A stretch of 64,000 nt of DNA, from positions 1 through 64,000 of the forward strand of contig QQUU01000027.1 of assembly GCA_003385605.1 (NCBI GenBank). The letters run 5' to 3'. The notes below the pieces were generated by a model. The model was not told the origin of the DNA. It did not search any database and worked only from the letters and a program-made list of their open reading frames with translations. Positions 44,106 to 53,795 of this stretch are shown here, piece by piece; position 1 is the first letter of the stretch, and each line of letters begins with the position of its first letter. This DNA is from Bacteroidota bacterium (GTDB taxonomy: Bacteria > Bacteroidota > Bacteroidia > Flavobacteriales > Schleiferiaceae). The translations under genes were made by a program, and so were the position numbers.

Positions 44106-45574
44106 CAAAGCCAAGTATTCACACTTTCGGCGAGTTAAAAAACTCAGGGTACAACAGCCGTTCCATCAAGGAAGAAATGCGCCAGAATCTCATCCCAATG
44201 TTGAAGGCGGGCAAACATCCGTTTAAGGGGATCTTTGGCTATGAAGACAGTGTACTGCCGGCGGTAGAACGCGGTATTTTGGCTGCACACGATATTTTGC
44301 TCTTGGGACTTCGCGGACAAGCCAAAACAAGAATTGCTCGACAGATGGTAGAATTGCTCGACGAATGGATTCCCTGCATAAAAGAAAGTGAGCTCAATGA
44401 AGACCCCATGGCCCCTATTACCAAGGAATGGCAAGAGCAGGTAGTGTTACAAGGAGATGATTTAGAAATCGATTGGATACATAGAAACGACCGTTTCTTT
44501 GAGAAACTTGCCACGCCCGATACTACGGTGGCTGACCTCATTGGAGATATTGACCCTATCAAGGCAGCAAATGAAAAGCTGAGCTTCTCAGACGATCGAG
44601 TTATCCATTACGGAATGATTCCAAGGGCGCACCGTTCCATTTTCGTGATCAATGAGCTTCCCGATCTTCAACCGAGACTACAGGTGAGCTTATTCAATAT
44701 CCTGCAGGAGGGTGATATACAAATTCGTGGCTTTCAAAAACGCTTGCCATTGGATCTGCAATTTGTATTTACTGCGAATCCGGAAGATTATACGAATCGT
44801 GGAAGTATAGTAACACCATTAAAGGATAGAATTGGCTCTCAGATTCATACGCATTACCCCGAGGATTTAGAGACTGCGTTAAAAATAACTGCTCAGGAAA
44901 GTGCGCAAATTGCATCGCTGTATCCCAATATTGAAGTGAGCGCTTTAGCCAAGGAGATTATAGAACAACTTGCTTTTAGCGCTCGCGAAAGTTCTTTTAT
45001 CGATGCAGGAAGTGGTGTCAGTGCAAGGATGACTATAAGTGCATATGAAGCGCTATTGACGACAGCAGAACGTCGAAGATTGATTGAAGGAGCCAAGCAA
45101 AGCAGCGTTCGACTCACCGACTTTTATGGAACGATCAGTGCCATTGTAGGAAAGGTAGAGCTCGTTTATGAGGGAGAGCAAGAAGGCGCTCAAAGTGTAG
45201 CAGAAAACTTGCTGGGACAAGCAGTAAAGGCAGCGTACGAGCGCTATTTCCCGAAGTTCCGAAACTTAAAAAGAACCAATGACAACAATCCGTTTTTAAG
45301 TATTCAAGACTGGTTTAGCGCTGGAGGTAAGATTGAGTTACTCGATGATTTTTCTTCAAAGGAATATGCTAACGCGCTGGATGTGGATGCTTTGAATGCC
45401 TTTGTTAAAAAGCATTGGAAGAACAAGATTGAAGCCCCACAGGAATTCTTGAAAGAGATGGTGCTCTGGTCACTGGCCGAATACAGTCAGGTGAATAAAG
45501 AGAGAACCAACGTTAAAACTGATTTTAACGACCTTTTCGGCAACATGATTAGCGGACTTTCGCCTGAAGAATAA
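44102..45574 (+). CDS. MoxR/Mg-chelatase-I-like AAA+ ATPase with Asn in Walker B
   Basis: 490 residues. The P-loop is GLRGQAKT (69-76). The Walker B strand reads IFVINELPDL (180-189), with Asn at the usual first acidic position and Glu retained. Sensor 1 is FVFTANPEDYTNRG and the arginine region follows at TPLKDRIGSQIHTHYP. As far as I recall, the INEL variant recurs in this long AAA+ subfamily, so it is not simple decay. Coupled by ATGA overlap to the VWA gene. Client unknown; convergent with the LysM gene, one base between the stops. Confidence 0.86.
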   Translation: MTKPSIHTFGELKNSGYNSRSIKEEMRQNLIPMLKAGKHPFKGIFGYEDSVLPAVERGILAAHDILLLGLRGQAKTRIARQMVELLDEWIPCIKESELNEDPMAPITKEWQEQVVLQGDDLEIDWIHRNDRFFEKLATPDTTVADLIGDIDPIKAANEKLSFSDDRVIHYGMIPRAHRSIFVINELPDLQPRLQVSLFNILQEGDIQIRGFQKRLPLDLQFVFTANPEDYTNRGSIVTPLKDRIGSQIHTHYPEDLETALKITAQESAQIASLYPNIEVSALAKEIIEQLAFSARESSFIDAGSGVSARMTISAYEALLTTAERRRLIEGAKQSSVRLTDFYGTISAIVGKVELVYEGEQEGAQSVAENLLGQAVKAAYERYFPKFRNLKRTNDNNPFLSIQDWFSAGGKIELLDDFSSKEYANALDVDALNAFVKKHWKNKIEAPQEFLKEMVLWSLAEYSQVNKERTNVKTDFNDLFGNMISGLSPEE

Positions 45575-45575
45575 C

Positions 45576-47108
45576 TTACTGCTGTAATTCCCAGCGGAGA
45601 TTTTTGAAGCTCCGCATTTCCACGAATGAATTTTCTCTTGATGCATTTTCAAAAGAAAATCCTTTGCGCACACCTCTCCATGAGGTCGTACCTTGCGTTA
45701 ATCGCAGCAAATGGAACTTGGCATTGTCATACCCTTCAATCGCCATTCTATCTGGATGACGCTCAAAGCGATTTCGAAACTCCCGAATAAATTCCGTGGA
45801 CTCTTCACGGTCATAATCGGTAAAATTTGCGTTAAACATATGGACAGTCTCACGCGCGAACACTGAACTTACTAAACCATTGTCCAAAGCTTGGTATTCG
45901 TGCGTATACCAATGATAATCAAGATTCACCGATCGAAGATTTCTAAGTACATCCAGGATATACGCTGGATCGTTTTCAGTGATTACCAAATCATAGCCTA
46001 TGGTAGAATCTAATGCAGCGAGCTGTTCGTTATGTATCCAGGAATTATCACCTTCAATGAGAAGATATTCTTCTGCTTCCAAGTCATTTATCAGATACCT
46101 AGAAGCCTTTGCACTCTTACCAGAATTAATCCCAACCACTAATAACTTTCTAGGAAGAACAACAGTAGAATCATTCGCTGTGTCTTGCTGTTGCGGCAAA
46201 TCATGGAAACTTTTTATTGCACTCCAGAACACATCTTCTGAAACCACATCATTCCAAAGACCCGTGTTTCTAACAGATTCCTGCTTCGAAATGAGGTTTA
46301 CAGCCAACTCCTCTAGTGGCGTTCCTTTGAGCTGCATTAGTCGAGAACTATACATCGGCCCCAAAACAAGGTCAGGTTGATTTGTAATGAGCCCTTGCAC
46401 GATACCTTGAACCGTATCTCGCTGATTCATTGAGTCAAAAAATTGAACATCAATGACAAGTGAGGAATCTTTTGTGAATTCCTCAATGGCCAACTCTACC
46501 CCTTGGCGGTAACTGAATGACAGCTCTGAACGTTTTCTTCCCGGACCTTCATTCACATATTGATCTAAGAAAAATGGCAGTATGCAAGCCACATGAATGT
46601 CATTGCCCAAACTAGCAGTAGTATCATTGGTTTCTTTGCTGTTTGTAGGCGTTTTAAAAGCCATCGCGGCTGCATTAGCTGGTTTAACTAACGCCATACC
46701 CTTGGACCATTGAATACGGGCATCTGGATTAAGTGTAAAGAAAGCCTCTACATCTGGCAGTCCCCAAGATGCGGTCAAAGACTCTGGTGTATCCTTTCTT
46801 TTCACCAGGTATACCTCATATTCTGGAGCTTGAGTATTGGACTGGTTCGGCACCTGTGAGTCAACATCTTGATTTACCAGCGTATCCTTCGGAATAGGGA
46901 TCATCAGTGTTTCACCAATGACTAAACTGCGAACACCGATATTTGGGTTGGCTTCATTGATTGCCTCTACAGTACTTCCGTACTCTTTGGCGAGGCTGTA
47001 AATCGTATTGCCCTTGACTATTTCATGAGCAACAGTTGACTGAGCTGAAAGCGGCATGGCCGCAATAGCAAGAAGTACTGTAACAAAAAGCTTGCGCTTT
47101 ATTCCCAT
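45576..47108 (-). CDS. Periplasmic LysM plus PBP1/LpoA-like receptor-domain protein
   Basis: 510 residues: signal peptide ([18 protein letters not shown]), a LysM motif ([26 protein letters not shown], about residues 31-56, with IGETLMIP), a linker with a second, degenerate LysM-like region, and from about residue 170 a bilobed periplasmic-binding-protein domain ([16 protein letters not shown] ... [12 protein letters not shown]). The layout suggests a peptidoglycan-bound regulator of wall synthesis, analogous to LpoA; this is inference. Its ATG overlaps the end of guaA by 10 bases; as far as I recall, guaA next to this gene recurs in Bacteroidota. Confidence 0.82.
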   Translation of the reverse strand: MGIKRKLFVTVLLAIAAMPLSAQSTVAHEIVKGNTIYSLAKEYGSTVEAINEANPNIGVRSLVIGETLMIPIPKDTLVNQDVDSQVPNQSNTQAPEYEVYLVKRKDTPESLTASWGLPDVEAFFTLNPDARIQWSKGMALVKPANAAAMAFKTPTNSKETNDTTASLGNDIHVACILPFFLDQYVNEGPGRKRSELSFSYRQGVELAIEEFTKDSSLVIDVQFFDSMNQRDTVQGIVQGLITNQPDLVLGPMYSSRLMQLKGTPLEELAVNLISKQESVRNTGLWNDVVSEDVFWSAIKSFHDLPQQQDTANDSTVVLPRKLLVVGINSGKSAKASRYLINDLEAEEYLLIEGDNSWIHNEQLAALDSTIGYDLVITENDPAYILDVLRNLRSVNLDYHWYTHEYQALDNGLVSSVFARETVHMFNANFTDYDREESTEFIREFRNRFERHPDRMAIEGYDNAKFHLLRLTQGTTSWRGVRKGFSFENASRENSFVEMRSFKNLRWELQQ

Positions 47109-48625
47109 TCAATTGTAGCGGGTGGTTTAGAACTAATGTCGTAAACCACTCTATTTACGCCTTTTACTTTGTTAATGATCTGGTTACTCACTTTCGCAAG
47201 GAACTCATAAGGTAGGTGCACCCAATCCGCAGTCATACCGTCTGTACTTTCTACAGCGCGAAGAGCAACCACTTTTTCGTAGGTACGTTCATCCCCCATA
47301 ACTCCTACCGAGTTTACAGGCAATAAAATACTACCGGCTTGCCACACCTTATCATACAACCCTGCATTTTTCAGGCCATTGATGAAAATATAATCCACCT
47401 CTTGTAAAATCTCTACCTTTTCTCTTGTGATATCTCCTAGAATTCTAATGGCTAGACCAGGCCCCGGGAATGGATGTCTACCAAGAAGTTCTTTCGACAT
47501 ATCCATGGAAGCTCCTACTCTACGAACCTCATCCTTAAACAGAGTCTTGAGCGGTTCGACCACTTTGAGTTTCATGAAATCAGGCAAGCCTCCCACGTTA
47601 TGATGCGACTTAATCGTTGCCGAAGGGCCTTTCACACTTACACTTTCAATGATATCCGGATAAATAGTACCCTGTGCAAGCCATTTAACATCTTCGATGA
47701 GTGCTGCCTCTTGATCGAATACTTCAATAAATACACGTCCAATGGTCTTTCTTTTCGCCTCTGGCTCGTCTATACCGGCCAGCGCATCCATGAACTGATC
47801 AGTGGCATCGACGCCTTTTACATTGAGGCCCATGCCTTCGTACTGCTTCAAAACGTCAGTGAATTCATTTTTACGCAAAAGACCATTGTTCACGAATACA
47901 CAATACAAATTCGCGCCAATAGCTTTGTGCAAGAGCATAGCCGCTACAGAGCTGTCTACACCCCCTGATAATCCCAAAACTACTTTATCGTCTCCAAGCT
48001 GCGCCTTTAGATTTGCTACCGTTTCATCGACAAAATGGGCCGGCGTCCAGTCGCCATTAACACCTACAATCTTGTACAAGAAGTTTTCTAGCAGTTGTTT
48101 ACCGTCCGTACTGTGATACACTTCAGGGTGAAATTGAATCCCATAAGTTTGTTCGCCTTGTACTTCGTACCCGGCAACATGAACATCTTCTGTTGATGCT
48201 ATCACATTGAACCCTTGTGGTAATTCCGTAATGGTATCTCCATGGCTCATCCACACCTGAGAGCCTACAGGGACTCCTTCAAACAATGTGTGAGTACCAA
48301 CATCACTGAGATTAGCACGGCCGTATTCGCGAATTTTACTCGGTGCTACCTTTCCACCACCAATCAATGCCATGTACTGCGCGCCATAACAAACGCCCAA
48401 CAACGGTAAATTCCCCTTGATCTGACTCAAATCAAACTGAGGCGCATCTTCTTGCAAAGTGCTGTATGGAGAACCGGAAAGAATAACCCCCTTTACGTCT
48501 TCAGTTATCTCTGGCGGGTTATTGAACGGGTGGATTTCACAATAAACATTGAGCTCTCTTACGCGACGCGCAATCAACTGCGTGTACTGAGAGCCAAAAT
48601 CGAGGATCAAAATGGTTTCTTGCAT
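47099..48625 (-). CDS. guaA: GMP synthase (glutamine-hydrolysing)
   Basis: Converts XMP to GMP. 508 residues: class I glutamine amidotransferase domain with the catalytic Cys in [12 protein letters not shown] and [10 protein letters not shown], then the PP-loop ATP pyrophosphatase domain ([17 protein letters not shown]), and the C-terminal dimerisation domain ending in KPPATIEWE. Completes the guanine branch begun by guaB elsewhere in the window. Overlaps the downstream LysM gene by 10 bases. Confidence 0.97.
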   Translation of the reverse strand: MQETILILDFGSQYTQLIARRVRELNVYCEIHPFNNPPEITEDVKGVILSGSPYSTLQEDAPQFDLSQIKGNLPLLGVCYGAQYMALIGGGKVAPSKIREYGRANLSDVGTHTLFEGVPVGSQVWMSHGDTITELPQGFNVIASTEDVHVAGYEVQGEQTYGIQFHPEVYHSTDGKQLLENFLYKIVGVNGDWTPAHFVDETVANLKAQLGDDKVVLGLSGGVDSSVAAMLLHKAIGANLYCVFVNNGLLRKNEFTDVLKQYEGMGLNVKGVDATDQFMDALAGIDEPEAKRKTIGRVFIEVFDQEAALIEDVKWLAQGTIYPDIIESVSVKGPSATIKSHHNVGGLPDFMKLKVVEPLKTLFKDEVRRVGASMDMSKELLGRHPFPGPGLAIRILGDITREKVEILQEVDYIFINGLKNAGLYDKVWQAGSILLPVNSVGVMGDERTYEKVVALRAVESTDGMTADWVHLPYEFLAKVSNQIINKVKGVNRVVYDISSKPPATIEWE

Positions 48626-48640
48626 GGCACAAAAATACCA

Positions 48641-50170
48641 CTAAAAATCCGGCTTAATGACTAGGGTTCCGGCCTTTATTGTTGACATTTTTTCAACGAT
48701 AGCATCTCGAGGATCCTGACCTAAAATTCCAACTAAATCGGCATAAGATGCACGGCGTTCCCAAAAGGTACCGTTGGGATAAATCGATTCTACCGCACGG
48801 TCGATACTTCCCATAAGTTCCTCGTGTCGACGCTTCTGTGTTCGGTATCTTGTTTCTGCAGTTCGCTGCGCCAATTTTTCCATCTTCACTTTCAACGCCG
48901 CCGCGTGCTGTTTCAACTCAGGGTAGCTTTCGGTTAACGCACTATTCCACTGTTCTATCGCCTCCATTAAGGGCGCCTTAAGTGCCTCACCCTCAGCATG
49001 GAGAACAGTGTCTTTTTCCAAAAATTGTCGCTTAAGTGATTCTCCATTAGAGCTGAGTAATTCGGTTACACTTAGATCGAGTTTTTGAAGGTCTTTCGAT
49101 AATCTGTGGTGCTGTATCAGAATACTATTGCGCAAGTACAGCAAAGGCATGGGACGACCTAAATGTTCAAACGCTCTGCCCAGTTGCAACCAATAGGCCA
49201 ACTCACCACCCCCTCCGACATAGGCGAGATTTGGCAACAACCATTCCTGGTATAATGGGCGCATTAAGGCATTGGGGCTAACGTAGAAATACGGACACTC
49301 CGGGTCAGGTTGTTCGAAGCGTTGACGATCGCCATCGCGCAAGTCGAATAGATTGATCTCACGTGGGAATACTTGTGCCTTATACCCCTGTGCAACAAGG
49401 GCGTCGGTCTGTGCTTGAATGAGCGTGGAGTACTGACCGCCCATCTCGGCAGTCCAAATTGGAGCAGCTTGGCCTTTTAGCGCCATATCCTGACCGTCCA
49501 AGATGAGTAGCCCCAATCCTTCAGCCCACTGTCGCACCCATTGACGCGTTGCTTCTGCAAGATTTTTGCCCTCGCGATACGCTTTAAGTCTAGGTTGAAG
49601 CAATTTTTTCTGCGCTTCGTTCAGCGGCACTTGTTCGAGCCATGAGGATAATTGGTCGGCTAAATCTTGGGTAGGCAAATACCCCACCGGACCTTTTGCA
49701 TCTGGCTGCTCCCAAGTGAATTGGTGTTCGCCTATTCGGAAAGAGGCAATCTCCTCAAAATCATGATCTTCACTAGCCATCCAAAATACAGGGACGACCT
49801 CCTTGCCCAATTCCTTTGAAGCAGCCTGAGCCAATGCAACGGCACCGAGCACTTTAGCTTCAAAGAACACCGTACCCCCACAAACCATCAATTGATGCCC
49901 GGTAGTGATGGTTAAAGCACCGTTTCGGAAAGCGTCCAAAGAGGCCTGTTCCGAAGAACTAAGTTCCGGGTTTTGTCGTTCCAAAGCCTGAAGGACTATC
50001 CTGCGTGTCTCTTGAGAATAATCCTGCTGTTTCTCGGCCTGTGTAGCGAAGGCTTTCCAATCGTAAGGACTGTTGGCAATTGATTCCAGAAATGTACCCC
50101 CAGCAATGAGGTCCTTCATTACCTTTGAAGGGACACCAGATTCAGTATGTGGTACAAATTGATACGTCAT
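48641..50170 (-). CDS. bshC: Bacillithiol biosynthesis cysteine-adding enzyme
   Basis: 509 residues from MTYQFVPHTESG; the frame extends further upstream but into the divergent gene. The core motif LTITTGHQLMVCGGTVFFEAK and VFWMASEDHDFEEIASFR are diagnostic of BshC, which joins Cys to GlcN-malate in bacillithiol synthesis, the thiol cofactor of Bacteroidota and Firmicutes. bshA and bshB are not in the window. Its ATG is only 11 bases from the start of the divergent lipoprotein gene. Confidence 0.92.
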   Translation of the reverse strand: MTYQFVPHTESGVPSKVMKDLIAGGTFLESIANSPYDWKAFATQAEKQQDYSQETRRIVLQALERQNPELSSSEQASLDAFRNGALTITTGHQLMVCGGTVFFEAKVLGAVALAQAASKELGKEVVPVFWMASEDHDFEEIASFRIGEHQFTWEQPDAKGPVGYLPTQDLADQLSSWLEQVPLNEAQKKLLQPRLKAYREGKNLAEATRQWVRQWAEGLGLLILDGQDMALKGQAAPIWTAEMGGQYSTLIQAQTDALVAQGYKAQVFPREINLFDLRDGDRQRFEQPDPECPYFYVSPNALMRPLYQEWLLPNLAYVGGGGELAYWLQLGRAFEHLGRPMPLLYLRNSILIQHHRLSKDLQKLDLSVTELLSSNGESLKRQFLEKDTVLHAEGEALKAPLMEAIEQWNSALTESYPELKQHAAALKVKMEKLAQRTAETRYRTQKRRHEELMGSIDRAVESIYPNGTFWERRASYADLVGILGQDPRDAIVEKMSTIKAGTLVIKPDF

Positions 50171-50181
50171 TGCAAGCAAAG

Positions 50182-50772
50182 ATGAAAACGAAGATAAGCG
50201 CAATATTGTTGATAGGAACACTCATTTCCTGCTCAAGTACAACAGAATCTTCAAAAGAAGACTGTAACCTCGACGCCTATTACACCTTTAACTTCGAGCA
50301 AGCCCAGTATTACGCCTTACCAACGATAGACTTTAGTTTCAGTTTAGACTATAATTGGCAGGTGCGAATGCCTGAATTTGCTAAACAAAACTTCTACTAT
50401 TACGAGGCTGCGAGAGTCAACGATGCTGAAACGAATTCCATTTTATTACGCGTAATGCCCTTCAAACGACAAGGCGCGTATATCTCAGTAAGTGAGCAAA
50501 GTAATGCACTGATTTATAGATCTGTGGCAATGGCAGCCAGAGATTCATGGGTGACTGAGCGAAAAGATACCGTGGACGGTTGGTGGGTAAATTATGGCAG
50601 GTACGAGCAAGAACCTTGGGATTTTGTCATTGCGCATAAATTGGTCATGAGAGATACATTATCGAATTCCATTTTGCTTGAATTGCAAATGCAGTGCCCT
50701 GCAGATTCCTTCTCCTTGAAGCAAGAAAAATGTTTAGATGAAGTCATCGAATCCTTCAAAGTCTACCTTTAA
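50182..50772 (+). CDS. Uncharacterised lipoprotein
   Basis: 196 residues from MKTKISAILLIGTLISCSS with lipobox LISC. Rich in Tyr and Asn with a likely beta-sandwich body and two Cys near the C terminus (MQCPADSFSLKQEKCLDE) that could form a disulfide. No family recognised. It starts 11 bases from divergent bshC, and a terminator lies 133-161 bases beyond its stop. Confidence 0.7.
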   Translation: MKTKISAILLIGTLISCSSTTESSKEDCNLDAYYTFNFEQAQYYALPTIDFSFSLDYNWQVRMPEFAKQNFYYYEAARVNDAETNSILLRVMPFKRQGAYISVSEQSNALIYRSVAMAARDSWVTERKDTVDGWWVNYGRYEQEPWDFVIAHKLVMRDTLSNSILLELQMQCPADSFSLKQEKCLDEVIESFKVYL

Positions 50773-50871
50773 AAGTTCATAATCAGTCTTCTAGGGGTCA
50801 ATTCATAAGTTTTTATACTCAATATGTAATTACCGAGCTACACACAAAAAAGTTCTTTCTATATTGCATGT

Positions 50872-50933
50872 ATTCAAGGGCAACTTTGAATTAGGTTAGG
50901 GGTACGGAGCCAAGAAATTGGCTCCTTTTTTTT
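50872..50933 (+). terminator. Two-hairpin element ending in a strong terminator, possible small RNA 3' end
   Basis: The second hairpin is GGAGCCAA-GAAA-TTGGCTCC (50906-50925), an 8-bp stem with a GNRA loop and eight T, a textbook terminator. Upstream is a small hairpin ATTCAA-N8-TTGAAT (50872-50891). The 133-base stretch between the lipoprotein stop and the terminator has no open frame of note. It is either a long 3'UTR or a small RNA; only a weak -7-like box (TATATTGC at 50860) is seen. Confidence 0.65.
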
Positions 50934-50971
50934 GCCCTAAACTTTCGTGCGTTTGGGAATGTTATTCTAGA

Positions 50972-52501
50972 ATGTCACGTACCCTCCGATTAGTTCTCGG
51001 CGATCAGCTTAATCCAACGCATTCCTGGTTTCAACAAATCGACGCCTCCATTACCTATGTATTCATAGAATGTCGTGGTGAAGGTTCTTATGCACCCCAT
51101 CACATCCAAAAGGTGGTTGGGATACTACAAGCCATGCGGAATTTTGCAGCGAAGCTAAAAGAGCAGGGTCACGAAGTATATTACCATCGGATACTCGATT
51201 CAGAGCAAGTAGATTTGGCTGAAATCTTGCACAGCATTAGTGGAAAACTACAAGGCACAGCGCTGCAATTCATGGAGCCGGATGAGCTAAGAGTGCAACA
51301 AAACCTAGAAGAATTGGCCACTAAAGGCCATCCTATCTCGTTTGTATCCAGCGAGCATTTCATATCCACAAAAGAGGAATTCACTGCGACTTTCAAGGGA
51401 AAAAAGAGCTTCCTTATGGAAACCTTTTACCGCAAACTCAGGAAGCGCACGGGCATTCTCATGGAAGGAGATGCGCCACACGGGGGCAAATGGAACTACG
51501 ATGCTCAAAACCGAAAGAAACTTCCAAAAAATCACTTGATTCCTCCCCCCTACTTGCCGTCCACAAACGTTGAGGAAGTATATACTGATGTATTGAAGGC
51601 GGATTTGCCAACCATCGGGAACCTTAAAGATCCTAAACATTATTATTGGCCAACTTCTACCGAGCAGGCACTTGCCATATTCGATCAGTGGCTTGAACAT
51701 TGTTTCCAATTCTTTGGTGATTTTCAAGATGCAATGACCGTGAGTGATTGGGCGCTGTACCATAGCAGAATATCATTTGCCTTAAACGTCAAGCTCATAG
51801 ACCCAATGACCATTTGCCAGCGTGCGGAGGCCTATTACAGATCTAATGAGCATATTCCATTGAATGCAGCCGAAGGTTTCATCCGTCAGATTTTGGGATG
51901 GCGAGAGTTCATGAGAGGTGTTTATTGGGAGCGTATGCCCGATTTTGGCAATGAGAATTACTTCAACCACAAAACACCTCTGCCGAAGTGGTTTTGGAAC
52001 GGGGATACGAAGATGAAGTGCCTGTCGCAATCCATTGGCCAAAGCCTCGATCATGCCTATGCCCATCATATTCAGCGACTTATGGTTACGGGCAACTTTA
52101 TGCTGCTTGCTGGCATAGATCCCGATGAAGTGGACTTATGGTACCTAGGCATTTACATTGATGCTTTCGAATGGGTTGAAATCACCAACACTCGCGGGAT
52201 GAGTCAATATGCCGACGGTGGATGGATCGCAACCAAACCTTATGTCGCATCTGCCAACTACATGAAGAAAATGGGCGACTATTGCCAGAATTGTTTCTAC
52301 AACGAGAAAACAAAAACCGATTCTGATAGTTGTCCTTTTAACTCGCTCTACTGGAACTTCTTTGAACGACATAGAGACCTGCTTGGCAATAACTTCAGGC
52401 TGGGAATGGTGTACCGCACGTTCGATAAGATGTCCGCAGAAAACAAGGCATCCATTAGAGCTCGAGCAAATTATGTGTTAGAAAACTTAGAAGCACTGTA
52501 A
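50972..52501 (+). CDS. phrB: FeS-type bacterial (6-4) photolyase/cryptochrome (PhrB/CryPro family)
   Basis: 509 residues from MSRTLRLVLGDQLNP; an in-frame upstream start lies in the terminator. The four [4Fe-4S] ligands of Agrobacterium PhrB (Cys350, 438, 441, 454) occur here at exactly the same residue numbers, and the active-site pair His365-His366 in HAYAHHIQRLMVTGNF likewise. It should bind FAD, a [4Fe-4S] cluster and a lumazine antenna, and repair (6-4) photoproducts or sense light. The stop overlaps the ATG of the DASH gene (TAATG). Activity is inferred from residue identity. Confidence 0.94.
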   Translation: MSRTLRLVLGDQLNPTHSWFQQIDASITYVFIECRGEGSYAPHHIQKVVGILQAMRNFAAKLKEQGHEVYYHRILDSEQVDLAEILHSISGKLQGTALQFMEPDELRVQQNLEELATKGHPISFVSSEHFISTKEEFTATFKGKKSFLMETFYRKLRKRTGILMEGDAPHGGKWNYDAQNRKKLPKNHLIPPPYLPSTNVEEVYTDVLKADLPTIGNLKDPKHYYWPTSTEQALAIFDQWLEHCFQFFGDFQDAMTVSDWALYHSRISFALNVKLIDPMTICQRAEAYYRSNEHIPLNAAEGFIRQILGWREFMRGVYWERMPDFGNENYFNHKTPLPKWFWNGDTKMKCLSQSIGQSLDHAYAHHIQRLMVTGNFMLLAGIDPDEVDLWYLGIYIDAFEWVEITNTRGMSQYADGGWIATKPYVASANYMKKMGDYCQNCFYNEKTKTDSDSCPFNSLYWNFFERHRDLLGNNFRLGMVYRTFDKMSAENKASIRARANYVLENLEAL

Positions 52502-53781
52502 TGAGTACCTGTATTCTCTGGTTTAGAAACAACTTACGATTAGGAGACAATACCCCTGTAGCAGAAGCATATTCTCGCTTTGATACCGTTATCCCTGTGT
52601 ATTTCGATGAAGATTCGTGGCATAATACACGTTGGGTAGAAGAAGGAAAAGGCGACCATAGGAAGCGTTTTTTAATGGAAAGCCTGTCTGACCTGAACAG
52701 GGCACTGGAAAATAGCTCAAGTGAGTTGCTTGTACTGCGTGGTGTTGATCCTGTAAAAGCGCTCATGGAATTGGCCACTAAAACGAGAGCAACAGCCATT
52801 TATGCGCCGAAAGAATTCGCCTACAATGAAAAACAGGTGGAGCGCAGGTTGACCGAAAACGCAAAAACTCATGGAGTATCCGTTCATTTAATGACGGAGC
52901 GAACGTTGTATTTAGAAAGTGATTTACCATTTAGTGTAAATGAGATCCCGGAGGTATTCTCAAGGTTTAGAGGAAAGGTCGAGAAGCGTAGTCGCGTTCA
53001 GCCTCCTATCGAAGAGCCAGAAGTTTCCTCCTTTGACCCATTCGATTTTGATTTGAGCTCTGACGGAATACACCCTTGGGATGTGGAGCAAGATGAACGT
53101 AGTGCAGTCCCCTTCGCTGGTGGTACCTCGGCTGCTTGGGAACAATTAGACTTTTACCTTTGGGAAAGCGAACATGTCCTGGCTTACAAGCAAACTCGTA
53201 ACGGGATGGTCGGTCGCAACTACAGTTCGAAATTTTCCGCATTTCTCGCCCTAGGCTGTATCAGTGCTCGACAGATTTACGACGAATTGAAAAGATTTGA
53301 GGAAGAGGTCGAATCTAACGAAAGTACTTATTGGCTGTTTTTTGAGCTTTTATGGCGCGAATACTTCCAGTGGATTGCGCTTAAGCACGGCAGGGATTTA
53401 TTTACAGCACACGGATTGCAGCCAGAAAAGCCTTTGAAGCAAGGTTTTAATGCAAGGGCTTTTGAAAAATGGACCACAGGAAATACAGGTGATCCGCTCG
53501 TGGATGCCAACATGAAAGAACTCGTAGCTACAGGTTTTATGAGCAATCGTGGACGACAGAATGTGGCATCCTATTTGGTGCACGACATGGGTATAGACTG
53601 GCGCGCTGGTGCTGCTTTTTTTGAAAAGCATTTGATTGATTACGACCCGGCATCGAATTATGGGAATTGGCTCTATAATGCCGGTAGAGGCAATGATCCG
53701 AGACCATTCAGAAAGTTCAACACCAAGATGCAAGCCGAGCGTTACGACCCGAAAGGAGAGTTTGTAGAGACGTGGACGTAG
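52501..53781 (+). CDS. Cryptochrome DASH
   Basis: 426 residues. N-terminal photolyase domain (CILWFRNNLRLGDNTP), MTHF-type antenna region, then the FAD domain with the DASH signature ATGFMSNRGRQNVASYLVHDMGIDWRAGAAFFE and the typical end GRGNDPRPFRKFN...YDPKGEFVETW. DASH proteins repair CPDs mostly in single-stranded DNA and may signal. Translationally coupled to the FeS photolyase; the PLP decarboxylase follows after 14 bases. Confidence 0.94.
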   Translation: MSTCILWFRNNLRLGDNTPVAEAYSRFDTVIPVYFDEDSWHNTRWVEEGKGDHRKRFLMESLSDLNRALENSSSELLVLRGVDPVKALMELATKTRATAIYAPKEFAYNEKQVERRLTENAKTHGVSVHLMTERTLYLESDLPFSVNEIPEVFSRFRGKVEKRSRVQPPIEEPEVSSFDPFDFDLSSDGIHPWDVEQDERSAVPFAGGTSAAWEQLDFYLWESEHVLAYKQTRNGMVGRNYSSKFSAFLALGCISARQIYDELKRFEEEVESNESTYWLFFELLWREYFQWIALKHGRDLFTAHGLQPEKPLKQGFNARAFEKWTTGNTGDPLVDANMKELVATGFMSNRGRQNVASYLVHDMGIDWRAGAAFFEKHLIDYDPASNYGNWLYNAGRGNDPRPFRKFNTKMQAERYDPKGEFVETWT

Positions 53782-53795
53782 CCTACCTTTAGTGC

